A stretch of 61,651 nucleotides of DNA from Corallococcus carmarthensis (GTDB taxonomy: Bacteria; Myxococcota; Myxococcia; Myxococcales; Myxococcaceae): the NCBI RefSeq assembly GCF_003611695.1, contig NZ_RAWE01000036.1, positions 1 through 61,651 of the forward strand, given 5' to 3'. Positions 18,103-25,769 of this stretch are shown here, in pieces. Both the position numbers and the translations under genes were made by a program. The stretch's first letter is position 1. Each line of letters begins with the position of its first letter. Under the pieces are notes generated by a model. It made no database searches. It saw only the letters and a list, made by a program, of their open reading frames with translations, and was not told where the DNA came from.

Positions 18103-19551
18103 ATGCCAACGGCGTCCCGGCCCCGGCCAGGCCATGGCGCACGTGATAGCGTCGCCGTGGTGTCGACACGGGATGACAGGCCGGCGGGTCGGGAGGCGCA
18201 GTCCCCCGACAGGACCCGGACCCTTCCGGCGAAGCCTGGGGGCAAGGTCCGGCTGAAGCTGTGGGTGTTGTCGGGGCCCGGGGCCGGCAGGAACCACCCG
18301 CTGCCCGTGGGCTCCTACCTGCTGGGCAAGAGCGCGGACTGCGACATCGTGCTCGAGGACGGCACGGTGTCGCGCCACCACCTGCGGCTGGAGGTGGAGG
18401 CGGACCGGGTCGTCGCCAAGGACCTGGGCTCGTACAACGGGTCCTTCTGTGAAGGCCTGCGCTTCTCCGAGCTGGAGGTGCGGCCCGGCGCCGTGCTCAC
18501 CCTGGGGGAGACCCGGCTCAAGGTGATGCCCGAAGACACCCGCGAGCGCTCGTTGCTGCTGTCATCGCGCGACCGCTTCGGGGCCCTGGTGGGAACCAGC
18601 CGCCGGATGCGGGAGGTCTTCACGTTCCTGGAGCGCATGGCGCCCGGTGACGCGGACGTGCTCATCCAGGGCGAGACGGGCACCGGCAAGGAGCTGTGCG
18701 CGGAAGGGCTGCACCACGAGAGCCCGCGCGCGAAGAAGCCCTTCGTGGTGGTGGACCTGGCGGGCATCACCCCGTCGCTCATCGAGTCGGAGCTGTTCGG
18801 CCACGTGAAGGGGGCCTTCACCGGAGCCCAGGCGGACCGGGCCGGCGCCTTCGAGCGCGCCCATGGCGGCACCGTCTTCCTGGACGAGGTGGGCGAGCTG
18901 CCCCTGGAGCTGCAGCCGCGCCTGTTGCGCGTGCTGGAGCGCCGGCAGGTGAAGCGGGTGGGCGGCAACGACTACCGGGAGCTGGACGTGCGCGTGGTGG
19001 CCGCCACCCACGTGGACCTGGAGGCCGCGGTGAAGGCGGAGAAGTTCCGCCGGGACCTCTTCCACCGGCTGGCCGTGCTGCGCGTCGTGCTGCCGCCGCT
19101 GCGCGAGCGTCCGGAGGACATCCCGATGCTCATCGACACCGTGCTGGAGCGCCTGGGCAAGCCGCCCAGCACCCTGTCGGACCAGACGCGCGCCCTGCTC
19201 GTCCAGTACCCCTGGCCGGGCAACGTTCGCGAGCTGCGCAACGTGGTGGATCGCGTGGTGAGCCTGGGCGAGGAGTCCCTGCCCGACATCGACCCGGGGG
19301 TCCCCGGCCGTGCCGCCTCCCGCGCGGGCGGGCTGGACCTGGCCCGGCCCTTCAAGGAGGCGAAGGAGCAGCTGGTCGAGGGCTTCGAGCGCGACTACCT
19401 CAAGAGCCTCCTCAAGCGCTGCGAGGGCCGCTTCAACCGCGCCGCCCGGGAGGCCGGCATCGACCGGGTGTACCTGCGCAAGCTGATGCGCAAGCACGGC
19501 CTGGAGCTCAGCGACGGCAAGCCCGGGGCGGACGAAGAAGACGCCGGGTGA
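18103..19551 (+). CDS. FHA-domain sigma-54 enhancer-binding activator
   Basis: 482 residues from ATG 18103. GTG codons at 18157/18160 are alternative starts and none has a clear ribosome site. FHA domain about 50-140 (phosphothreonine reader: GKSADCDIVLEDGTVSRHH, DLGSYNGSF). AAA+ domain about 160-400 with Walker A GETGTGKE (190-197), intact sigma-54 contact loop GAFTGA (236-241) and FLDEVGELP. A C-terminal Fis-type HTH (RFNRAAREAGIDRVYLRKLM) follows. FHA activators are typically switched by Ser/Thr kinases; one is encoded 2 kb downstream. Two inverted repeats and a -24/-12 promoter follow directly, so the next gene is a likely target. Confidence 0.95.
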   Translation: MPTASRPRPGHGARDSVAVVSTRDDRPAGREAQSPDRTRTLPAKPGGKVRLKLWVLSGPGAGRNHPLPVGSYLLGKSADCDIVLEDGTVSRHHLRLEVEADRVVAKDLGSYNGSFCEGLRFSELEVRPGAVLTLGETRLKVMPEDTRERSLLLSSRDRFGALVGTSRRMREVFTFLERMAPGDADVLIQGETGTGKELCAEGLHHESPRAKKPFVVVDLAGITPSLIESELFGHVKGAFTGAQADRAGAFERAHGGTVFLDEVGELPLELQPRLLRVLERRQVKRVGGNDYRELDVRVVAATHVDLEAAVKAEKFRRDLFHRLAVLRVVLPPLRERPEDIPMLIDTVLERLGKPPSTLSDQTRALLVQYPWPGNVRELRNVVDRVVSLGEESLPDIDPGVPGRAASRAGGLDLARPFKEAKEQLVEGFERDYLKSLLKRCEGRFNRAAREAGIDRVYLRKLMRKHGLELSDGKPGADEEDAG

Positions 19552-19563
19552 CTCCCGTCACCC
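19546..19563. promoter_or_regulatory. upstream inverted repeat 1, candidate activator site
   Basis: GGGTGACTCCCGTCACCC: arms GGGTGAC and GTCACCC are perfect, with four central bases not symmetric. It overlaps the stop codon of the activator gene. Its centre is 33 bp (about three helical turns) from the centre of the second repeat. Confidence 0.6.
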
Positions 19564-19578
19564 ACCGGGACCGCCACC

Positions 19579-19596
19579 GGGTGACTCGAGTCACCC
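19579..19596. promoter_or_regulatory. upstream inverted repeat 2, perfect 18-bp palindrome
   Basis: GGGTGACTCGAGTCACCC is a perfect palindrome and shares CCGGGTGACTC and TCACCCACC with repeat 1. It ends about 65 bp before the -24 element, a usual distance for sigma-54 enhancer sites. Probably bound by the dimeric Fis-type HTH of the adjacent activator. Confidence 0.65.
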
Positions 19597-19660
19597 ACCC
19601 GCGTGCCCCGCCGGGTGGCGTCTCCCTCGGAAGGCCCGGCGCGACCGGGCGCGCGGGGAC

Positions 19661-19676
19661 TGGCACCACTCCTGCT
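19661..19676 (+). promoter_or_regulatory. sigma-54 (-24/-12) promoter
   Basis: TGGCACCACTCCTGCT matches the consensus TGGCAC-N5-TTGCW at every fixed position except one (C for the first T of TTGC). The GG and GC dinucleotides have correct spacing. It lies 50 bp upstream of the ATG at 19726, downstream of two palindromic sites. Confidence 0.75.
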
Positions 19677-19725
19677 TAGGGAAGGCGTACCGGCCATTCA
19701 CGGCCCCTACGACCCCGAGCACGCC

Positions 19726-20559
19726 ATGATCTCCTCCGCCTCCTCCCGTTCCAACCCGTCCTCGTTCCTCGCCTCGCTGCTGAAGCCGTCCACGCGGACG
19801 CAGCCTGCGCCGCAGACCCGGACGCAGCCCTCCGAGGGCGCATCCGCGGCGGCCCTGCGCAACAAGATGTTCTACACGGACAGCTTCGAGTCCTCGCCGT
19901 CGGCGCGGACGCAGTCGCTGCCCCCCACGCCGACGACCCGTCCCGAGGGCGCGGGCTCCGACCCGCTCGGCGCGGACGCGCTCGTGCCGGCCAGCTCGCA
20001 TGACGCGTCCAAGGACTACCCGGCGCTCTCGTACGCGGATGACAAGCAATACAACGGGCAGCCGCTGGGCTTCTGGAAGAAGAACGTCTGGGATTCGGCC
20101 ATCAAGTCGGGCGCCGCCCCCGAGGAGGCGGCGCTGCTGGTCGCGCAGGTGATGCAGGAGGGCGGCACGGACTTCAACAAGAGCGGCGACGCGACGAACT
20201 ACGGCCCCTTCAACCTGAACAAGGACCTGCTGCAAACCTACGGCAAGCACCTGCCGGATGACCTCCAGAAGCTCAACGGCAGCAGCCCGGAAGCCATCGA
20301 CCTCAACGTGCGCAACGCGCTGGATGCGATGCGCGCGGTGGGGGCCAACAACTACCTGCACCACGTGCGCGGCGGCCGCACCAACTTCGAGCACCCCGGC
20401 CAGCGCATCAGCGACAACCCGAACGTGAAGGGCGACGACGCGTTCGCCTTCGAGCGCAGCCTGACGAACAACGCGCGCCTCTTCCTGGAGGCATTCCAGT
20501 CCAACCCGTCCTCGCTGACCGACCACCAGCGCTTCGCCTCCGACATTCCGAACATCTGA
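19726..20559 (+). CDS. possible secreted effector with lysozyme-like domain
   Basis: 277 residues from the ATG at 19726, which lies 50 bp past the -24/-12 promoter; no strong ribosome site. No Sec signal. The first 110 residues are disordered, rich in Ser, Pro, Thr and Gln (SSRSNPSSFLASLLKP, TRTQPAPQTRTQP), as in effectors of specialised secretion systems. A compact domain follows from about 115. A segment VMQEGGTDFNKSGDATNYGP with a Glu followed by a GPFNL motif recalls lysozyme or lytic transglycosylase active sites. The enzyme assignment is tentative. Its own activator gene lies upstream. Confidence 0.55.
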   Translation: MISSASSRSNPSSFLASLLKPSTRTQPAPQTRTQPSEGASAAALRNKMFYTDSFESSPSARTQSLPPTPTTRPEGAGSDPLGADALVPASSHDASKDYPALSYADDKQYNGQPLGFWKKNVWDSAIKSGAAPEEAALLVAQVMQEGGTDFNKSGDATNYGPFNLNKDLLQTYGKHLPDDLQKLNGSSPEAIDLNVRNALDAMRAVGANNYLHHVRGGRTNFEHPGQRISDNPNVKGDDAFAFERSLTNNARLFLEAFQSNPSSLTDHQRFASDIPNI

Positions 20560-20584
20560 AGAAGCGGACGGGCGTGAAGCACAG

Positions 20585-20615
20585 GGCCCCGCGTGCGATG
20601 CACGCGGGGCCTTTT
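20585..20615. terminator. 12-bp hairpin with T-run
   Basis: GGCCCCGCGTGC (20585-20596) and its exact complement (20600-20611) with a GAT loop, followed by TTTT on the plus strand. Ends the lysozyme-like gene and probably also the converging C39 gene. Confidence 0.85.
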
Positions 20616-20634
20616 CGCGTTCTGCTCGCGGGGA

Positions 20635-21543
20635 CTACGAACCGGACTCGCGCGAGCCGAAGGAGTTGTTCTTGGAGCCGATGCCGGAGGAGTCCCCCAG
20701 CGTGGCGGAGTGATTCGCGTTCGCGGCGGCGAGCGCGCCCGCGTCACCGCCCTGGGGATTGACGATGAGCATCCCGCCGCCATTGAACGAATCCCAGCCG
20801 GAGTTCATCGCCTGGGTGAGGTGCTGGAGCTCCACGTCGTACTTGGATCCGGAGGCTGGATCATGGATCTGATACTGGCCCTGCGCGTTCTTGCCGTCGA
20901 TCTCCACCCAGTGCGCGCTGCCGGCCGGCGTGTTGCCGGATGCGCCGGGCTGGATGAGGTTGGAGTCCACCAGGGCCACGGCCTTCTTGCCCGAGCCGAG
21001 CGCGGCGTTCAGCGCGTCGCGGTCGAAGTTGGAGGCGCCGCGCGTGACCTCGAAGCCCTGGCCCGCGAGCATCTGGCCCATTTGATCCGGCGTCGTGCCC
21101 TTGCTGTCGGAGTAGCGGGACTCCAGTGACTGGACGAGCTGGGCATCCGTCTGCCCCTGGCCGCCACCATTGGCGCGCACCAGCATCGCGGCGGCCGTCG
21201 CACCGCAATTGGTGGCGTCCGTCTGCTTCAGGACCGGCGTCTCCTGGAGCCAGCCCTTCGCGCCCGGGGACTTCGCGTCCGTGAGCGAGGGCACCTGCTC
21301 CATCTGGGACAGCTCCAGGGGACGCGCGCCCAGGGGCTGTCCGGCCCCCGCGGCCTGGGCGGCCCATTGTCCCGCCACCTCCGGCGACTCCTCGAAGCGG
21401 TCCTGCGGGAACCCGGTGGCCTGCTCCGCCTCCTGGACCGGCTCGGGGGCGTGGGGGCCCTGGACCTGAGCATTGCCTTGCGGCGCGGCAGCCTGCTCGG
21501 GGGGCAGGGAGACAGGGAGATTCTGGGGACGGGTGACGTTCAT
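20635..21543 (-). CDS. C39-like papain-fold peptidase, effector-like
   Basis: 302 residues from ATG 21543; a TTG two codons upstream is an alternative. No signal peptide. Residues 1-95 are disordered and rich in Pro, Gln, Ala and Glu. A C39_2-type domain follows with the full triad: Cys113 in TNCGATAAAM, His211 in GSAHWVEIDG and Asp228 in QIHDPASG. The C-terminus is Gly/Ser/Asn-rich. Peptidase_C39_2 proteins cleave peptides; a disordered head without a Sec signal suggests export by a specialised system or intracellular action. It converges on the lysozyme-like gene with a shared terminator. Confidence 0.75.
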   Translation of the reverse strand: MNVTRPQNLPVSLPPEQAAAPQGNAQVQGPHAPEPVQEAEQATGFPQDRFEESPEVAGQWAAQAAGAGQPLGARPLELSQMEQVPSLTDAKSPGAKGWLQETPVLKQTDATNCGATAAAMLVRANGGGQGQTDAQLVQSLESRYSDSKGTTPDQMGQMLAGQGFEVTRGASNFDRDALNAALGSGKKAVALVDSNLIQPGASGNTPAGSAHWVEIDGKNAQGQYQIHDPASGSKYDVELQHLTQAMNSGWDSFNGGGMLIVNPQGGDAGALAAANANHSATLGDSSGIGSKNNSFGSRESGS

Positions 21544-21656
21544 GAACAACCCTTGCGCTCGGGGGAGGAAACCGCGGACGGCGGTCCCACTATTATCGAA
21601 GAAGGTACCAGCCCGGTTGTGGGGGGCATGGTGATGGCATCGCGGGGGCCAATAGG

Positions 21657-24419
21657 ATGGCGCCCACCATGAAGACCCCAGCCGGAGACGAGCGCGACGA
21701 CACGCTTCCCGCGCGCCGTCCTGACGGCGAGGCGACGCGCCTGCTGCCGCGAACTCCGGCGGAGGCCGTGCCCGCGACGAATGAGTCGGACCGGCAGCCC
21801 CGGCCAGGGCCGTCCCCGTCCGTCCAGGTGGGGCGCTACCTGCTCCTGCGTCCGCTGGGCGCGGGGGGCATGGGCGTGGTGTACGCGGCCTATGATCCGG
21901 ACCTGGACCGGAAGGTGGCGCTGAAGCTGCTTCGCTCGGACAGCCACGCGGATCCGGAGCTGGGACGGGCGCGGCTCTTGCGCGAAGCGCAGGCGATGGC
22001 GCGCATTTCGCACCCGAACGTCATCCCGGTGTTCGACGTGGGCATCTGGGGCGCCCAGGTCTTCCTGGCGATGGAGCTGCTCGATGGGGGCACGCTGGGG
22101 CAGTGGCTGAAGGAAGCCCCCCGCTCGTGGCGCGAGGTGCTGGAGGCGTACCTGGGCGCGGGCCGGGGGCTCGTGGCCGCGCACGCGGCGGGGCTGGTGC
22201 ACCGCGACTTCAAGCCGGCCAACGTGCTGAGGGACCGCCGGGGCCGCGTCTGCGTGACGGACTTCGGGCTCGCGCGCCAGGTGGGGCTGCCCTCCGGCGA
22301 CGACGCGGACCCCGCCGGGCCGGAAGCGGACGCGCTGGCCTTGGAACGGCGCATGCTGGATGCGCCCATCACCGTCACCGGCGCGGTGATGGGCACGCCG
22401 AACTACATGTCCCCGGAGCAGGTGCTGGGCGCGGTCCCGGACGCGAGCACGGATCAGTTCAGCTTCTGTGCCGCGCTGTACGCCGCGCTCTACGGCCAGC
22501 GCCCCTTCGACGTCGCGCGCATGCAGGCGCTGCGGACGCCCGCCGACCTGGAGGGCCCGAACGCTCCCCGCCTCCTGGAGCCCCCGCGCGACTCGCGGGT
22601 GCCCGCGTGGGTGGGCCGGGCCGTGATGCGCGGGCTGGCGCTGCGCCCGGCGGAGCGCTTCCCGACGCTCGCGGAGCTGCTGGACGCGCTGGGGCAGGAG
22701 CCGAAGCGCAGGGCCCGGCGCCGCGCGTGGGGCGGCGCGGCCCTCTTGGCGGGAGGTCTCCTGATGGGCGGCGGCGTGCTCTATCAACAGTCGCGCGTGT
22801 GCGAGGGCGCGGACGCGCTCATGGCGCGGGTGTGGGGCGCACCGCAGCGGGAGCAGGTGATGCGTGCCTTCACCGCCACGGGCAGTCCGTTGGGTGCGGA
22901 CATGGCCGGGCGTGTGGCGGACGCGCTGGATGCGTACGCGCGGGGCTGGAGCCAGCAGCACGCGGAGGCGTGCAGGGCCACGCTCGTGGAGGGCACCCAG
23001 CCGGAGGCCCTGCGGGTCGAGCGCGTGGTGTGTCTGGAGCGGCGGCGCGAGGACGCCCGCGCGGTGGTGGCGCTGCTGTCCACCGCGGACGTCCCCCTGG
23101 TGGAGAAGTCCCTGTCGCTGGTGAACGCGCTCCCCGCGCTGGACGAGTGCGCGGACGTGGCGAAGCTGGGCGAGCAGCAGCGGCTGCCGGAGTCGCCCGC
23201 GGAGCGCGCCGAGGTGGAGCGTCTGGAGGCGGGGCTGTCGGAGGTGAAGGTGCTGGTGGATGGCGGACGCCTTCCCCTGGCCCGGACGCGACTGGAGCCG
23301 CTCGTGGAGGCCGTGCGGGCCACGGGGTACGCGCCGCTGATGGCCCGGCTCCAGCTCCAGCAGGGCTGGATGCGCGAGCAACTGGGTGACTCCGCGGGGG
23401 CGGCCATCGCGCTGCGGCAGGCGGCCTTCGACGCGGAGGCGGGGCGCGCGGACCGGCTGAAGGTCACCGTCCTCAACCGGTTGCTCTACGTGGAGGAGGG
23501 GCAGCGGCACTTCGACCAGGCGGAGGTCTGGAGCGGGCTCGCGGACGCGACGCTGCGGCGCATGGGCGGCGACGCCGTGCTGGAAGCGGAGGTGCGGATC
23601 AATCAAGGCAACCTCGCGGTCGCGAGGAATGACTTCTCCCGCGCGAGCGCCCTGTTCGAGGAAGCGCGGACGCGGGCGGAGGCGGCGTTGCCGGAAGGCC
23701 ACCCGCTGCGCGCGCGCATCACCTTCCTCCAGGGCGGCCTGGCGATCCGGATGAAGGACACCGGGCGCGGCGTGGCGTTGCTGGAGCGCGCGCTGGCGCT
23801 GACGGAGGCCTCGGTGGGCCCGCTGCACCCGGACACCGCGCGCCGGCACGACGCCCTCGCCTGGGCCCTGCGCGAGGCGGCGGAGCCGGCCCGGGCCCTG
23901 CCGCACGCGCGCGCCGCCGTGGAGATCCGCAAGGCGCTGCTGGGAGCGCGCACGTTGCCGGTGGCGGAAGGGCTGGACGAGGTGGGGATGTGCCTGCTGG
24001 CGCTGGGCCGCTACGACGATGCGCTGCGCGTCTACGAGGAGGCGCTCGCGACGAAACAGCAGGTGGCGCCGCCGGGAGACGAGACCTTCCAGTACAGCCA
24101 GGACGGCGTGGGCCAGGCGCTGCTGGGCCTGGGCCGCGCGAAGGACGCCATCGCGCCGCTGCGGCTGGCGGTGGGGTACCCGTCGATGCCGGAGGGGACG
24201 CTGGCGGAGTCAGGCTTCGCGCTCGCGAAAGCGTTGTGGGAGGCCGGGGAACGGCAGCCCGCGAGACAGGAAGCCGAAGCGGCCCGCGCACGCTTCGTCC
24301 GCGCCACGCGCGAGCCCGAAGCCGCGAGCGTGGCCCGCTGGCTGGAGGCGCATCCGGCTCCGGAGGCCTCCGCCGTCCCCGCGCGCCTCCAGGTGCCCCG
24401 GGCTCGTGGAGGGCGTTAG
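21657..24419 (+). CDS. membrane-anchored Ser/Thr protein kinase with periplasmic TPR region
   Basis: 920 residues (ATG 21669 is an alternative start). Eukaryotic-type kinase about 60-340: glycine loop LGAGGMGVVY, Lys90 in VALKLL, HRDFKPAN with Asp184, DFG with Asp202, and MGTPNYMSPEQ in the activation segment. One membrane helix at about 358-378 (GGAALLAGGLLMGGGVLY). The remaining 540 residues are helical TPR repeats, probably periplasmic. This is the standard myxobacterial Pkn layout. It may phosphorylate partners of the FHA activator encoded 2 kb upstream; that link is inference. Confidence 0.93.
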   Translation: MAPTMKTPAGDERDDTLPARRPDGEATRLLPRTPAEAVPATNESDRQPRPGPSPSVQVGRYLLLRPLGAGGMGVVYAAYDPDLDRKVALKLLRSDSHADPELGRARLLREAQAMARISHPNVIPVFDVGIWGAQVFLAMELLDGGTLGQWLKEAPRSWREVLEAYLGAGRGLVAAHAAGLVHRDFKPANVLRDRRGRVCVTDFGLARQVGLPSGDDADPAGPEADALALERRMLDAPITVTGAVMGTPNYMSPEQVLGAVPDASTDQFSFCAALYAALYGQRPFDVARMQALRTPADLEGPNAPRLLEPPRDSRVPAWVGRAVMRGLALRPAERFPTLAELLDALGQEPKRRARRRAWGGAALLAGGLLMGGGVLYQQSRVCEGADALMARVWGAPQREQVMRAFTATGSPLGADMAGRVADALDAYARGWSQQHAEACRATLVEGTQPEALRVERVVCLERRREDARAVVALLSTADVPLVEKSLSLVNALPALDECADVAKLGEQQRLPESPAERAEVERLEAGLSEVKVLVDGGRLPLARTRLEPLVEAVRATGYAPLMARLQLQQGWMREQLGDSAGAAIALRQAAFDAEAGRADRLKVTVLNRLLYVEEGQRHFDQAEVWSGLADATLRRMGGDAVLEAEVRINQGNLAVARNDFSRASALFEEARTRAEAALPEGHPLRARITFLQGGLAIRMKDTGRGVALLERALALTEASVGPLHPDTARRHDALAWALREAAEPARALPHARAAVEIRKALLGARTLPVAEGLDEVGMCLLALGRYDDALRVYEEALATKQQVAPPGDETFQYSQDGVGQALLGLGRAKDAIAPLRLAVGYPSMPEGTLAESGFALAKALWEAGERQPARQEAEAARARFVRATREPEAASVARWLEAHPAPEASAVPARLQVPRARGGR

Positions 24420-24434
24420 CGGCGCGAGCCCGGG
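24397..24434. terminator. possible bidirectional hairpin
   Basis: CCCGGGCTCG (24397-24406) pairs exactly with CGAGCCCGGG (24425-24434); the 18-base loop includes the kinase stop codon. It sits between convergent genes. Confidence 0.4.
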
Positions 24435-24443
24435 CTCCCTGTC

Positions 24444-25565
24444 TCAGGTCTTCTTCAGCTTGTCGCCCACCGCGGAGAGCAGCTGGTCGAAGGAGTCCGT
24501 GAACAGGCGGATGCCGTCGGTGGCCAGCTCGTCGGTGACGGTCTTCATGGAGATGCCGGCCGCCTCCAGCTGGCGCATCGTCGCCTCCGCCGCCGGCAGG
24601 TCCTCCTCCAGGCTGGGGCGCACCTTGCCGTGGTCCCGGAACGCGTCGATGGTGGCGGGCGGCATGGTGTTCACCGTGTCGCGGCCGATGAGCTCCTCCA
24701 CGTAGAGCACGTCGCGCAGGTTCGGGCTCTTGGTGCTGGTGCTCGCCCAGAGCACGCGCTGCACCTTGGCGCCCTTCGCCGCGAGCGCCTTCCAGCGCGC
24801 GCTCCCGAAGACCTCCTTGAAGGTGCGGTAGGCGAGCTTCGCGTTGGCGATGGCCACCTTGCCGCTCAATCCCTCCATCGCCTTCAGCTGCTCGGGCGTG
24901 GCGCCCGCCTTCCGCTTCTTCTCCATCTCCTTGTCCACGATGGCGTCGATGCGGCTGACGAAGAACGACGCCACGCTCGCCACGCGGCTCACGTCCCCGC
25001 CGGACGCGGCGAACTTCTCCAGGCCGGAGACGTAGGCCTCGGCGATCTGCTTGTAGCGCTCCTGGCTGAAGAGCAGCGTCACGTTGACGTTGATGCCCTC
25101 GGAGGTGAGCTGCTCGAAGGCCGGGGTGCCCGGCACGGTGCCCGGAACCTTGATCATCACGTTGGGCCGGGCCAGCGTCTTCCACAGCCGCCGCGCCTCC
25201 TCCAGCGTGCCCTTCGTGTCCAGCGCCAGGTGGGGGGACACCTCCAGCGACGCGTAGCCGTCCTGTCCCTTGGTGGCGTCGTAGACCGTCTTGAGGAGGT
25301 CCGCGGCGCCCTGCACGTCGCGCACGGCCAGCTGCTCGTAGAGGTCGTTGCCGTTGATGCCCTTGCCCTTCGCCGCGTCGAAGAGGTCCTGGTAGTCGTC
25401 GCTGCCCGACACGGCCTTCTGGAAGATGGTCGGGTTGGAGGTGAGCCCCTTGAGCCCGTCCTCCTCGATGAACTTCTTCAGCGTGCCCTTCGTGATGTAG
25501 CTGCGCTGGAGGTTGTCCACCCAGACGGATTGGCCGAACTCGGCGAGCTGTCGCAGCGGATTCAT
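24444..25565 (-). CDS. tal: transaldolase
   Basis: 373 residues. Opens NPLRQLAEFGQSVWVDNLQR and GLTSNPTIFQKA, standard for the long bacterial transaldolase (TalB-like, sometimes fused in other organisms to glucose-6-phosphate isomerase, here unfused). Schiff-base lysine Lys139 in MIKVPGT. It transfers dihydroxyacetone units between sugar phosphates in the non-oxidative pentose phosphate pathway. It diverges from transketolase across 204 bp, so both non-oxidative pentose enzymes can be controlled from one intergenic region. Confidence 0.97.
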   Translation of the reverse strand: MNPLRQLAEFGQSVWVDNLQRSYITKGTLKKFIEEDGLKGLTSNPTIFQKAVSGSDDYQDLFDAAKGKGINGNDLYEQLAVRDVQGAADLLKTVYDATKGQDGYASLEVSPHLALDTKGTLEEARRLWKTLARPNVMIKVPGTVPGTPAFEQLTSEGINVNVTLLFSQERYKQIAEAYVSGLEKFAASGGDVSRVASVASFFVSRIDAIVDKEMEKKRKAGATPEQLKAMEGLSGKVAIANAKLAYRTFKEVFGSARWKALAAKGAKVQRVLWASTSTKSPNLRDVLYVEELIGRDTVNTMPPATIDAFRDHGKVRPSLEEDLPAAEATMRQLEAAGISMKTVTDELATDGIRLFTDSFDQLLSAVGDKLKKT

Positions 25566-25769
25566 GGATTCTCCCGGCGGGGGCGCGAGGCTCCCAGATG
25601 GCGTTCCTTGAAAATGCGCACGGCCCGTCCTCCACGTCCGGCCGGGCGGGCAGGCACTCGCGGATTCTGCCTGCGAACAGGACCAGCGGGGGGCAACGCT
25701 TCTCGCAAGCCGGGTCAGTCAACACACTACCGGGGGCACACCCCTGTCCCCCAACCCCGGAGCGAAACG

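Noticed and set aside
21540-23906. 788-codon minus-strand frame opposite the Ser/Thr kinase
   Set aside because: Arg/Gln/His-rich antisense product without motifs, opposite a textbook kinase.
24630-25769. 380-codon N-terminal extension of transketolase
   Set aside because: It runs antisense through tal and encodes Arg/Leu/Val-rich noise; standard transketolase begins at 25770.
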